Shown here: piece by piece, positions 33,715 to 46,369 of the stretch
Layout: each line of letters begins with the position of its first letter
Numbering within the stretch: position 1 is the stretch's first letter
NCBI GenBank assembly: GCA_035610365.1
Contig: CM069433.1
Coordinates: 173,554,882-173,618,881 of the forward strand
DNA length: 64,000 nucleotides
Direction of reading: 5' to 3'
Source of the DNA: Aquatica leii
Lineage: Eukaryota; Arthropoda; Insecta; Coleoptera; Lampyridae
Translations under genes and position numbers: made by a program
Notes under the pieces: model-generated
Seen by the model: the letters and a program-made list of their open reading frames with translations, nothing else
Told to the model about the DNA's origin: nothing
Database searches by the model: none

Positions 33715-34600
33715 AAATATGTACAAAATCATATGATACAAAATGGACTTTTTAGAGTGATTTGGGTTAAGAAATCTGCCATTAGCAGTTCTTCTATGGT
33801 ATTTGTAGGATGAGCTAGATGACACAGTCTTCTGCCTATCATGTCCCAGACATATTCTATTGGCGATAAATCTGGTGCCATTACTGCTACATGCGGTCGT
33901 TGGAGGATAGTTACTGGACGTTCTTAAAAAAGTGATAGAAGAACTGATTCTAAGACGTTGTCGATGTAACGTCGAGCATTTTACGTGCCTTGGATAAATG
34001 TTAAAGGAGAACGGCTTCCCCAATAAACGCCACCCCAACCCATTACACTAGGTGTTAAGCCAGTATGTCTTCGTTGTACAAACTGTAAATCGTAGCGTTG
34101 TCTTCTGGGTCTTCGCACACGTGTACGCCCGTTGTAGTGCCATAAACAGAACCAGAAAAAATAATGTTGTTCCATTCATGTAGCCAATGTTGTCTGGCTT
34201 GGCACCATTGAAGTCGGACTTCTTGGAGGTGAGGTGTTAGTGGAATACAAAAGTTTAGTCGATATGATAGCGATCCAAAAGAGCGGATTCGACGATAAAC
34301 AATATTCATAGAGACTCTTCGACCAACTGCTCGTATCCAGTTTATTCCAACTAAACGCGATGGTTCCCAAGCGTCTTAAACTACACTTCTTCTTAACAGA
34401 CGATCTTCTCGTTCATGCGTGACTCTGGGCCGTCCAGTACCTCTACGTCGTATTTGCAACTGTTCCTCCTGTCGTCCTCGACATGTTCTTCATATTGTTG
34501 AATGTGTACGTCCTAATCTTCTGTCGATTACACGATATCCCAACCCAGCTTCCTGCATACCAATAATTCGCTCTATAACACTATTCATTATTTTAAACAT
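33715..34600 (-). pseudogene. Tc1/mariner-like transposase, nearly full length but frameshifted
   Basis: The minus strand starts with a helix-turn-helix (RIIGMQEAGLGYRVIDRRLG), then SYRLNFCIPLTPHLQEVRLQ and WCQARQHWLHEWNNIIFS, the usual position of the first catalytic Asp, which is missing here (FSGS/FWF). Then come RTRVRRPRRQRYDLQFVQ, MGWGGVYWGSRSPLTFIQGT, and MAPDLSPIEYVWDMIGRRL with the second and third catalytic block. It lies at the 3' cut end of a non-LTR element. Three or more frameshifts. Confidence 0.75.
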
Positions 34601-34639
34601 ATATTTCTTCTTTCCGTCAAGAGGTACAAATTCCAGTAT

Positions 34640-37264
34640 CCAGTATTATATAGTAGAATTCTTTTGGTTAATTTCTAAATTAGCTATTGAAGCCTGCTAC
34701 TCTAGGTTTTCTACAATACTTTTTAATTTTTTTTCGTTCTTACAGGTAGAACCACGTCGTCTGCGTAAGCGAGACATTGCCAAGAATTGTTTATTATATT
34801 TCTGTTTACTGCAATGTTACTTCTTTGTATAATTTGTTCCAGTGTAACGTTGAAAGTGTATAGTGGATTCTCTTGTTTCAAACCAGTGTTCCTTTTATAT
34901 TCAGTTGATTCTTCTCTTTTATATTTTACCCTTTTGTGTTCCTTAACGTCATCTTTACTAATTTACCAAGTTCAGCTGGTATCTCCCGTTCCTTCATTGC
35001 TTTAAACAGTTCACTTATTATTTCATTATAAGCGTTTTTATAATGAAGAAACAACGTATGCACTTGAATGTTTTTTTACTAAATTTTTCGTAAATTAGAT
35101 TCAATACAAATATATCTCTTACTGACTTGCTTTTTTACAACCTGCTTGGTATTGGTCTATTTTGCTTTTTGGATTTTCCTGTTTATTTGGTGTGCTATAA
35201 TCTGGTATACCACGTATAGTAGTGATATAAGTATGTAATTGCTCGGCAGTTGGTTGTTGCTTTTCTTATGGATAGGATGAACTATTGCTGTGTGCCTCTC
35301 TTGAGGGATCTTTTATCTTTTAACTCTGTGGCTTGTGTATATCCTTTTTTCTTTCTTTTTATATTGTTATAAAAGTTTCTTGCATTTTTGGTTGTATATG
35401 CTGTTAAAATACCTTCCACTCTTCTGTCCTTTACCTCTCTTTTCTTTAATCTACAAATTTTGTTTGTTTCGTTCCATATTTGTCTATATTTTTTGTAGCT
35501 CAGCTGTATGTTTATTTAGCAATTTAAGTCTTATTTTCTTTCTTTCTTGTACGATTTCTTTACATTTTTCATCAAACCAGTGCTTTTTTTAATTAGATCT
35601 ACTTTTCTTAGATTTTTTTCACTCTCTTTTATAAAATTTTCTATATCATTCCACTGATATTTATTATTTTTGTTTTGTTTACACCTGTTTATTGATATCT
35701 TAGTACTTGCTGCGTGTTTCAGTCTTATTGTCTCCACTCCTAGATTTTTTATTTCCGATTTTGTATCGATGCTTTTTTTTCTTTTTGTTAGGTTCGGGAT
35801 GGTTTTTCTTATTGTCGTTTTTACTAATACATAATCCGAACTAACGTCGGTTCCTCTGCACGACCTTACGTTTACAATACATTGTCCTTAGATCTTAGTT
35901 ACCAATAAGTGGCCGACCTGGTTTTATGTGTGCGGGTTGATCCATGTGATCTTATGTATCTTCTTACGCTAAAACACTGTAATTTTGATTACCATATTTT
36001 TACTAGCTGTTAAATTTACTAACATTTGACCATTTTTATTTACAGCCTCGTCAAGGCTTTCTTTCTTTGTCACTGCAATGTTCAGATTTTTTCTTCCAAT
36101 TTAGCATTAAAGTCTTCAAAAATAACTTTATTATCAAATTTTGGTATTTTGTCTAACATTTCTTCAAACTCATTAATGAGTGTTAATTTTCGATATTTGC
36201 CTTTAGGTCTTATGTAACTTATTCAATCATTTCATATTCTGTGACAACTTCCTTCAACAAAGTCTTTATTAAAAAAACCTCTCCCAAATCTGTTCTCTTC
36301 TTCTCCTTTATTTAACCACACAAAATTCTTTAATTTTTAAACATTAAAGGAACGCATGCTTTAATGTTGGTTTCTTGAATTGCTACATATCTAAATTATA
36401 TCTTTTTGTTTACGCTATCAACTGTTTAAATTTTCTTGGTTTGTTTAGTTTCTGTATGTGATCCCACATTTAAAAAGCTTTTTTGTTCTTTATTATTATT
36501 CTTTTGGCTTACCTTATTTTTCTTTTGCATTTTTTTGTCTTTTTCGTCAGAATTTCTATCAGCTTTCCTGTATATGTGTTTCAAATCCACCAAATCGTAA
36601 TTAAACAAATTTTCTAGTAACCCACTCGTAGTTTTTCCTGTAGTTTTGCCACTGCTTGCGCGGATTGTGTTCGATGCAGTATTTTCCCAATAATCAAATT
36701 GTACTACTGTCATTACTACCTTTTCTTCTTTTGCTTTTATTTTTTGCATACCCTCAATTTTAATATCTGTTTCGATATACGAAGTACATTGCGCAACTTT
36801 TTTTCTGCCTTTATGCTCTTTCAATTTGTTACCTTTAATAATGAACTTGTTCTTCCTCTGCTGTTTTTTCATATTTTTTACCTTTTCTTAAAGCAGTTTA
36901 ATATTGTTCCTTATTATTTTATTTCTCTCTCTTAATTGCTGCATTTCTTCTTGATAATTTTCTGATCTTTGCTTATTGCCTTAACTTCTTTCATTAATTT
37001 TCTGATCATTTCAATTAAATTCGTTTCTTCTAGATTTTTTTTGAAAGTTTTTATGGTTTTTTTACTTTTCTTTTCTGCACTACTATCATCTTCCCACTCA
37101 TGTTATCTCTTTCTTTTTCCGTTTTCCGTGGATGACTCCACCCTTTCATATTTTTTGGTGTCCAAGGTAAAAGCATCTCAAGGTATTATGTAATCGTCGT
37201 TTGCACGCCTGTAACTTTTAGCGCATAGAACGTGCCCGTTCGCACTTTTGCCAAATTCACTCAT
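34640..37264 (-). mobile_element. Non-LTR retrotransposon (ORF1, endonuclease, RT), 3'-truncated and decayed
   Basis: The 5' end is at ATG 37264 (MSEFGKSANGHVLCAKSYRR). A lysine-rich coiled coil follows, and the open frame 36426-36872 contains KNKFIIKGNKLKEHKG, an ORF1-type RNA-binding pattern. The AP endonuclease reads KVIFEDFNAKLEEKI, LVNLTASKNMVIKITVF, KIHKITWINPHT and VRSCRGTDVSSDYVLV. RT blocks are IVHPIHKKSNNQLPSNY, TGLKQENPL and QCLAYADDVVL with the catalytic YADD. It ends just after YADD near 34640, where the Tc1 relic begins. Many frameshifts. RTE/Jockey-like by motif. Confidence 0.75.
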
Positions 37265-37809
37265 TAAAAATGTAGCAAGCTTCATATAAATGCACTTAAT
37301 TTACTTAGTAATTCTAAAGTTTCCGGATTGGATCTTTATTCGTTTATAATTACACTTTTTTAGCACTTTCTCTTAATAACACTTTTAATTTTTATACACA
37401 ATCATTTTGCACAAAAAATCAAATATTTTTATTTAAAAAAACATTTTTGGATGTTAAACTTGGTCGAATTGTGTATTACGGAACTAATCAATTTTTGTTA
37501 ATTGGTTATGCTTGGCATCAGTAAACAAAAACACTATAAAAATGTTAATAATACTAATTTTGACTATTCTAAATATGCCGGCGCGATGACACTATTTAAT
37601 CGGCGTTTATTTAAAATTGATTATTATTTTAAAGAATGTGACAAAGTTTTTACAAGAACATGTAAAATATTTGCCACTCGTTATCTACAAAAACGGAAAC
37701 TGAAAACTGTGAAGCAAATTATTGAAAACTTTAAAAACTGAGGTTCTATCAAAATAAAAATAAAATGTAACAATGTAAAAATTGGTATGTAGGGATTTCA
37801 TTATCAGAT
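37265..37809. other. Unassigned stretch with a 79-codon frame
   Basis: The plus frame 37502-37741 ends in a basic TRYLQKRKLKTVKQIIENFK. I recognise no family and no repeat ends. Confidence 0.35.
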
Positions 37810-38280
37810 TATAAATTCAAAAAAGGTAAGAAGGAAAACGATTAACTTGAAAGAACAAACGACAAACTAACAAAGAACCACTACAGACTTAAGTAATCAA
37901 CTTGTGAACTAGACCAGATTCTAAACACCATAGAAGTGACTTAGAAGAAATAGTATCTATATATAAAGTCGCGACTGATTGGGTTACGGTCGAAAAGTAG
38001 CAAATTTTGAATAAGGGAGTAATGACCGGGCACCAAAGAGGGGATAGTTCGAAACCATGATCCCGATTAAAGTTATTGGGGTGTTTGATGATTTCTATGC
38101 TCTCTCAGATTTTACTATTTACTACTACTAAAATGGAGATTTTGCAATCACCGAAACGTTATCAAAACCTATATTATGACGTAGTAAAATGATGTTTAAC
38201 AATTCCAAACATAGAAATATGCCTTTTCTTTAGACAACAGTCATGTTCTGAAATTCGTGTAATGACCGAACGGCCGACCA
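37810..38280 (-). pseudogene. PLE endonuclease C-terminus and terminal region
   Basis: Minus strand: GRSVITRISEHDCC, KHHFTTS, FDNVSVIAKS, EIIKHPNNFNRDHGFELSPL, then PVITP. It is followed by the same PLE 3' region (TTGTTAGT...CTTTCTTACC) as at 3765-4340, but cut before the hammerhead-like core. Third PLE copy in the window. Confidence 0.7.
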
Positions 38281-38339
38281 TAAAAACCATTAATCAAACT
38301 AGAAACTTTTATCGTATAAATATTTTCAATTTTATTTAA

Positions 38340-39035
38340 ATACTAGCTGTACCCTGCCACGCTTCGCAGTGGCACATTGTGATGGAATGGTTGACATTCG
38401 TATTAATTAATAATTGCTAGTTTTAATGTAATTATATTTATATACATTAAAAGTGAGGTTAATCCAAAATAAATAATATAATTACGTCCACGTGTTAGAT
38501 GTAATAAAAAAGATATAACCACTCACTTCTGTTAGAAATTCACTTGAATTATAATAATTCATTTTATTTTGCCTGTCAGTTAATAATATTTTTACTGTCC
38601 ATCTTTGATATAAAATATAACCTCTACTTACGATTTGGTGAAAGGCGCAGTTCGATCACAACAATATCACACCAAAAATTCTTAAGTGAATATTTAATTC
38701 AGATTGTATAAGAATCAGATGCAAATTTTTTTGTAAATAAACAATGTAATTGGAAACGAAATTGTTTCTCATGTGACTGCGTCATTACTATTGCGGTTGT
38801 CAACGAGTGTTTTCCTCGCTTATGGCAGATGGCGCGGTCACTGGTACACAACTGATCGTTAAAAAAACTGTTTTCTCGCGGTCGCAGATATGTGACTGAT
38901 GCAACAAATAGATAAAAACAATCCTTGATGCGGATTTTATATCATGTTAAAATTTCAACTCAATCGGTGCAGAACTTTTTGAGTTTTTGAAGCGTACACA
39001 AACCAACATAACATTTTTATATATATAGATAAATG
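38340..39035 (+). repeat. SINE or non-LTR 3' tail, ending in a TATATATAGAT-type tail
   Basis: Starts ACTAGCTGTACCCTGCCACG and ends with TCAACTCAATCGGTGCAGAA, GAGTTTTTGAAGCGTACACA and TTTTTATATATATAGAT. This opening and closing pair is the familiar form of RTE/Proto2-type non-LTR tails and derived SINEs in insects. No protein frame is left. Confidence 0.5.
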
Positions 39036-40285
39036 TTTGTGTGTTATTTTGTTATAATGAATAATGTTAGTTTTTATTATTTTCAGAATATTACACGCAG
39101 TTCTATTGTGCAGCAAGGTAAGTTAAGTTATATTGCATTACGTATTTTTTTTTTAATTTCTAAACTACAGTATTAACGTATTAATTTGTAATTTATTTGC
39201 TTAATAATAAAAAAATATATTAATAATACTTTTTAGAAAAAATTGTATTAACAACATCAAATTTTATTACAAACATTTAAAAAAGCTATCACATAATTTA
39301 TCGACATCGTCATTTATTCCATTTAGAGCAAAATTGCCTTTCAACGGTGTAATCAAATTCAAAACTGTTTAATCAAGTTTAAAATGACCGTTTTCCAAAC
39401 GATTACAGAATTCATTATTTTCCTAGGGTTTCTTTTTCAACGTCAAAAACTGTTTTTACATAATATTATTTGTATGTAACCTTGTATTTAAAAGGATTAG
39501 TTTACATTGTACTTTTAAATTAAATTGTTATTCGGAATTACTATAATATTCGATTATGGAACTAACCACCAATCTTTGAAACAGCTTATATACAGTTTAC
39601 AGTTACCTTATTATATCTATTTCAGTGTTTTGATATTTACAATAATTATTATTTTATTGTATCTATTTTACCAAATACGTTCATGTTTATTCTACACAGA
39701 CATGAAAGTTTGCAGCATAAATAAAATTTCCATTTCATGCGATTTGAATACTAAGCTTTTGCGATGATTACCAACTGTTCACATCCAAATTTATAGCAAT
39801 GCTTGACTTTTTAGTAAGAACGACAGTAATTTTAGTATTAAATTGAATGCTAACTGTTGCTTTATTATATTTAAAAATGGTAGTTCTAATTCGTATAACA
39901 GGTACTTTCTACAATATCCATGGGAATTAACTACAAAACTATAGAAAGATATTCAAATGTTGTCAAATACAAATCACACATATTTTAATTACTTAATTAA
40001 CTGACTAACGTTTTTCAATAATTTGTTTAGCAGTCGAATTTATAGTTTTAAAAACGTCTAGCTAACATCCCTTAAAATTACTAAAACTAAAGAGCATTGC
40101 TAAAAAAATTTCTAATTAGTTAATTTTAATTAAAATTCATGAATTTATAATGTATGTACATAATACAATTTTACATTAACAACAACTGAATCATATAGAA
40201 CAATAATAATAGTAAACCTTTAATGATCGTGCAGTACATTTCTAAGAAGCTCTTTGATTTGTTTGTTTGAGCTAAAGCAATAAAG
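39036..40285. other. No recognisable feature
   Basis: AT-rich; the frame at 39525-39767 is hydrophobic low-complexity and most likely spurious. Confidence 0.5.
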
Positions 40286-40289
40286 CACG

Positions 40290-41000
40290 GAAATACTCAT
40301 CAACTGCGCGAGTTTGATAGGAGGCGAATAGTGGGTGGGCCACTAAGATGAATAAGAGCCTGAGTGCTGTGGAGCCCTGTTATCAAGAATGGTTCTAGAA
40401 AAGATAAACACGAATAGCAAGAGGAATAAGACTTTGTCAAAAACGACAGTCCATGAATGAAGATTGCCACTTTCACAAGGGCAATTGTAGATCAATAATT
40501 TGCAAAACATGAAAGCCCTATTGAGATGCATACCTTTTCTCGTCGTGTAAAAAGTTTTCAGCTGTGTGAATACACATACCGTCCTCACCTTGTGTCACCG
40601 TTTATCCTAGAGCATCGCTGCAATAGAGCAGAAAACAAGTTTAGTAGGACCAGAAATAGAATAGTTAGTCTTTAGCGACTAATCGCGATTCTGTTTGGGT
40701 ATGCAGGACGGCCAGGCAAAAGCAAAAAGTACGATGTGGTGAAAAGTGTGATCTTTTTTTAAAAGACATGTGCAACATAACCGCCAAAGGTTACATTTCA
40801 GCACTCTTCAGAATTCATTGTTTCAACAAAACAACGCATGGCCACATGTAGCCAAGGCTACGTTAAACCACTTTGAGCGTCATCAAATTGATTTGCTAAT
40901 TTTGATGTTAGGATTAAGCATGACTGGTGTAAGCAATTGCAAAATTTACCCCGATTTTTACAAACTCTAGCGGTACTTTGTGACGCCGTACATAGCATGA
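40290..41000 (+). pseudogene. Tc1/mariner-like transposase relic
   Basis: HQLREFDRRRIVGG (first helix-turn-helix), YRPHLVSPFILEHRCNRAE (linker typical of Tc1 types), GYAGRPGKSK, then SLFQQNNAWPHVAKATLNHF and ERHQIDLL around the second catalytic region (QQ[DN]NA.PH). The Asp is Asn here, and the SPDL.PIE block is missing. Heavily decayed. Confidence 0.65.
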
Positions 41001-41525
41001 GACAAAACTGTTTAGGAAATAATTGGTTATCTCATTAGGAGTATCTCTAGATGAATGCATAGCCTATTGCTAATTTTTCTCAGGCTTTACCTGCCTAATT
41101 CCATTTAAATTTGCATGCAAAATGCATGTATTTTAACGTAATAAATAAGAACACAAGATATTATTGAAATAAACGAGTTATTAATGAGTAATTTGATTTC
41201 TATGTGATTTAGTATACAATATTTCCCAAAAAAATGGTAAATTTTGGTATCATTGAAACTACATTCTTAGATAGTTTAGAACTTCTATGCAAATTTTTTT
41301 TAAAATAACAACATCCGTTAAGTTTTACTTTATTTTAAAGGTAATGAAAAGAACATATCCCCATAAACTAAAACCTCATATCCTAATTCTTTCAAAAATT
41401 ATGACGTGTTTACTACTAAATGGCAAAATAACATGTTTTCATGTTTTTCAGGTTTATTGCAATTTTTAACACATATGTTCAAATTGTCGACCTTTGGTCT
41501 TTGGTCGGGAAGCCCAATAATTTAA

Positions 41526-43856
41526 CCCATTTATGCCCGTTGTACTCGCTTGAGCACAGTTAATTTTTAGCCCTGGGGTGGGATCTATGTAATTGTAGAA
41601 TGCAGTTTTCTGTATAAATTTTGACAGACAATTCGAGCTTTTTTCATTCTATGTTATAATAATAGCAACTTACAGAGACACGTGCATCAGGTTTTATGTG
41701 TTCAATGGTGACTAGCTGATAATATTATTCAAATTTACAATTTCTTTTCAAATTTAAAAATTTATTTTCTTGGAATATAACAAAGAAAGGTGTAAAAACA
41801 AGATTGTTAGGTAAGTGAAAACTTTATTACATCTTATTTCGTGTAGAGGTAAACATGAGTGTACTCGATTGAATACAGTGGGCAAATGCAGGATACATTT
41901 TCGGGTATTTTCTTGCTCTAAAAATTTCTATACTTTCAGGCATTTTGTTATGATGGAAAATTTCTACAAAATTTCCACTTCATCTTTTTATGGAAAAAGA
42001 TTTACGACACTAGCATCTGCAGAAGATACCATAGCAAATGTAACATAATGCTCAGAAATAGATGTGGTAATTATTCCGCCCGAACCCGATTACCAAATTG
42101 ATGAAGAGGAGTTTGATGAAGATGATCTGGTTACAGCTCATCTACCTTGTGATGTTTTAGGAGAAGTTAAAGTAGCGATGGAGGATGATAGCGATGAAGA
42201 ATACAACATGCCAACAAACCAAAAATAAGTCAGCCCAAGTGGAGTACCGAACAATTGTCTAGCTATAATGTCATTCAAATTTTTGAAAAACTGTTTGACG
42301 AACAAATTGTCAATCTTATAGTAGAACAAACAAATAAATATGCTAAAGCCAGCAATAATCACAGCTTTAAAGTTACAAGTGACGAAATCAAGATTTTTGT
42401 AGGTGTGCTTCTTTTTAGTGGTTATCATAAATTACCTCGTGCGCGTTTATATTGGTGTTTAGACGAAGACGTGAATGTGCCTTTATTTAGAACTATATTA
42501 ATAGAAATAAGTTTGAGGAGATAAAAAAATTAATACACTTGGCAGATAACACCCAGATTGACAAAAATGATAAAATGTTCAAAGTACGACCATTGATGAG
42601 CTTACTGAATAAAAAGTTCCAACAGTTCGGAATTTTTCACAAATGTTTATCCATTGATGAAGCGATGGTACGTTATTTTGGACATCATTCTGCGAAACAG
42701 TTTATCAAAGATAAACCAGTACGGTTCGGCTATAAAGACTGGATGTTATGTAGCTCCAGTGGCTATTGTTATGTCTTTGATACTTACTGTAGTGCTAAGC
42801 CGATGGTGAAGTTGAAATTCCGAAGTCCACACTTCCCCTGGGATCACAGGTGGTAACTTTTAAAAGTTATCAAAGAACCTGCTGATCACATTGTGTTCTT
42901 TGACTATTATTTTACGAGTTGATCTGCTGATTACTTTGAGAGAGAAAGGTATACAAGCTACCGGAACTGTGCGAGAGAATCGCACTAAAAAATGTCCCAT
43001 CCTTCCTTCAGGCCAGATAAAAAAAGACCGTGGTACTGTCGATTACCGTTACGATCAAGGAAATTCTCTCCTTTACGTGAGATGGCATGACAATAGCGTC
43101 GTTACAATGGCTACCAATTACGACGGCATTGAACCAGTGTCACAAGTAAAAAGATGGTCGTCAAAGAAAAAGGAAAAAATACCCCAACCGAAGCTTTTCA
43201 ATACCTACAATGCGTACATGGGAGGGGTGGATCTTTTAGATCAATCCATCAACAGTTACAGAGTTGCGATTCATGGCAAAAAGTGGTGGTGGGTTCTTTT
43301 TACCCACATGATAAACTTCACTGTTGTAAATGCATGGAAACTATATCAAGTCGTTTTCCCACAAGACCTCATGGATTTGCTGTTATTTCAACAAAATGTC
43401 ACCCGCCATTACTTACGGTCTTATAACACGGCCATTCAAAGAAGATCAACTTCAGGACGACCATCCGGTTCATTACCCAGCAGTTTACTGGACGATCCAA
43501 CAGGCCACTTTCCGAAGAAATTGTCAAATCAGCTTCGATGCAGCGTATGTCACAGCAGAATTAGGAGGGCTTGTGCGAAGTGCAATGTATTGAGAGAGAC
43601 TGTTTCAAGATATTTCACACACGCAATTAATTTTTAACACATTGATTAACTATTTTTGAATAAATTTAAATAAATTTTGTTTTTTGCTGACTTAAAATGT
43701 ATATGTGCCCGATGTACTCATTTGAGTACATCCTTTGTTTTTTCTTACGTTATAGGAAAATCAGCTAAAAATGAAAACAAAAATATACTGTACTCGACTA
43801 GATTCAATCATCAATAATTGTTTTAATCTTTCACAAGATCGGTGGGCATTAATGGG
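41526..43856 (+). mobile_element. piggyBac-like element 2, full length, TTAA target
   Basis: TTAA at 41522-41525 and 43857-43860. Terminal repeats CCCATTTATGCCC (41526) and its inverse GGGCATTAATGGG (43844-43856) differ at one base. Subterminal palindromes GTACTCGCTTGAGCAC (left) and TGTACTCATTTGAGTACA (right) repeat at both ends and inside. It encodes one broken transposase. Confidence 0.85.
42062..43637 (+). pseudogene. piggyBac transposase 2, frameshifted
   Basis: An acidic N-terminus (DYQIDEEEFDEDDLVTAHLP) leads into YNVIQIFEKLFDEQIVNLIV and KIFVGVLLFSGYHKLPRARL. Then CLSIDEAMVRYFGHH holds the first catalytic Asp (42656). FFDYYFTS holds the second (42902) and YMGGVDLLDQ the third (43230). 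The protein ends in the cysteine-rich domain CSVCHSRIRRACAKCNV. All three DDD residues survive, but there is a stop near 42225, frameshifts near 42500 and 42830, and a stop/shift near 42920. Confidence 0.85.
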
Positions 43857-44064
43857 TTAAGCATAATCTTAAATATGATTAATTACTGGTCGATAATGTA
43901 AAAAAACAAAAGATAAATAAGTAAAAACTTGCCACGTGACGCGATGGTTCCGTTTGGTGCTTTGTGTGAATACACATGTTGTGATTTACGATCAAAGACA
44001 TTTCTTTAAATACATATTTCATATTAAAGTGACGATTAAATGTACTCTTGACTAAATTAAAATA

Positions 44065-44395
44065 ATAAATCATATTTCTATGTAAATGACTGTAGGGATG
44101 GAAACGTTCAAAGCTGAGTTTATACCCGGGTAATTCAGATAAGTTTTGAATAAACCACGAGTCAAAATCATAAAGTATAAACATTGTAAGATAACAATGC
44201 CAATGCAAATGTGAAAATGCCACCAGAGTGAACCACCGGACGGCCTTTTGAGGCTCTTCTACCTTACAATGTTTATAGGTTGTCATTGTGGCCCGCGGTT
44301 TATTCAAAACTGATTTGAATTCTGCAGGTATAAAATCAGCTTATAACGTTTCCATTTCTATAGCGATTTACATACTAATATTCATGCATAGAATT
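44065..44395. repeat. MITE-like inverted repeat, ~130-bp arms
   Basis: Arms 44065-44195 and 44258-44395 pair as inverted copies (GGAAACGTT...TTATACC; TAAACATTGTAAG). A partial relative of the right arm recurs at 48180-48305 in the same orientation. Confidence 0.65.
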
Positions 44396-46360
44396 TATAC
44401 TATGAGATGGCTCTGCCATCGTATTTCACTCATGTAGATCATATTTCGTTTGTATTTTTTTTATATAACTATACAAGTTACATTATTAATGTGATTTAGT
44501 TAGTTTTACGGACCCAAGGGTTTACAATTAGAATTTAATTTAATTGCATTATTAGTATTATCATTGATTATATATACTTCGTATTCAGATAGATCATCCT
44601 TATGGGAGATTTTGATTTCAGAATTATAGTTAAAAATAATCCGCTAGGTGTCACAACGCACAATGAACGCACGTAATTCGCAAGGTTTATTTCATCAAAA
44701 CAATTCAAGATTACTTGTTCATTCTATTAGCTTGCCTAATTACGTTACAGATTGATTACACGCACGATCTGCATTTTGTAGACATAACAATACGTGAGTG
44801 TTTACATGGTTTCCATTTCAAATGAGAGTTTAATAAATATTTTTAATACAAGACCTAATTTTCATAGTAGAAGGATTATATCAGTCAACGATTATATACA
44901 TATAATCAATAGTATTATGATTGATGTATTTTATCAATATACCGTTGTAACATTGTTTATATATATATATATATATACAATGGTCGTATTAGTATTATAT
45001 GGTATCATATATGCAAGTAAATATTTCTACAGAAACATATAAAAATGATTTCAATAAATGAAAAGCAATACTTTCTTCTCATTATTATTTTGTCTCAAAA
45101 TCTTCTTATCATTGTAAGCAACGTATATTAACCTTTGTTATGTAAATATAGTATGACCTCATAAACATCATCAAATTGTTTAGTTATCTCAAATTTGCAA
45201 TTTCATCATAATAAAGATTACGGAATTGTAGTCCACGTGGACTTAAGAAATGTCAGTCAAAGTGTCGAAGCACCAATCGTGGGTAATATTAATCCCATAA
45301 ATTATCAGTAAGGCAACCACGACTGATTATTTTCTACTCTTTCTTCTTTTATTACATTAACAGTATGTAACCATATCTCTAAACATATGTGAGTTTAAAT
45401 AATTGAACAAATTAGTGCAACGCCCATCTCAAAACAAATCTGAATTAGACCGGGAGTATAGCTTTAATTAAATAAAGTTCATGTATACGATACACGTTTG
45501 TAACCTTGAGCAGCATGGTTATTCTTATCTCAAGTTCGCAGACAATATTTACAAACGCCACCGTGAGAAACGAGTCGTTTTGTTGTTGAACCGAAAAAGA
45601 TATTTTGAATGTGGTAAAAAAGTGCTCTACCTAGTAGACGTTGGCGGAGTTTTGATTTTCGTATGCCGCCATCTGGTAGTCGTTGGATTTTTGGGACTTC
45701 CAATTATTATACAAGGATGAGAAATCTGATAGTTGTATAATCAATGGTATTATGTTAATTTTAATTTACGTTTCAGTCAGAGTTCAAAGTTTTCCTAACG
45801 CGTGAATTTTGTTTTTGGTTTGTTTTAAGTTCAGATTTAAATCAATGCACTTTTAACGTAAGTTGCTTAGAGTGCATTCAACCGATAACGTGTTCTCTGG
45901 TTGACGGGGATTAGGGTAACGTTTTAACCCCGTTTGGCGCCGATTTACGAGCATTTAACTGTATTTTTGAGTTTTCAAAACTGATCACGAACTTTGTGTA
46001 TAACCCACGACCGTTATCACTAAGCTCTGGCAATTACTTCGTATATGTTACTTAATCCAGATGTTTATTAATAATGAAACTTCCACGTGGGTACGTGCTA
46101 CCTTTTGCTTGTCTCATCCAATATCTTACTATTATCACATACATTTTTTTTAAGATTGTGTAAGTATAATTTTATGGATTTAATAAAATATTCTTTCATA
46201 ATAATAAATTTTTTGTTGAGGTATAGTTTTGGACCTCTTATGTGAGTTACTTTGGCATGGGACAAAATAACCCGTAGATAAGCAAAAAGCTCAGTTGTTT
46301 CCCATAACGTTCAATAAATTGCTCTAACTTGTAATTTTTTTCTAGATAGTATAAATCTTA
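44396..46360. other. No recognisable gene
   Basis: Holds an (AT)n microsatellite at 44957-44978. The 79-codon frame at 45481-45720 has a hydrophobic end but no homology I can name. Confidence 0.45.
44957..44978. repeat. (AT)n microsatellite
   Basis: About eleven AT repeats. Confidence 0.9.
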
Positions 46361-46369
46361 GGTATGTGA

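Noticed and set aside
34419..34832. 137-codon plus-strand frame
   Set aside because: It is the antisense of the Tc1 helix-turn-helix and crosses into the non-LTR RT; a shadow.
36699..36935. Hydrophobic plus-strand frames around 34.8-37.2 kb suggesting membrane proteins
   Set aside because: They are complements of the lysine-rich ORF1/endonuclease coding strand (AAA/AAG read as TTT/CTT).
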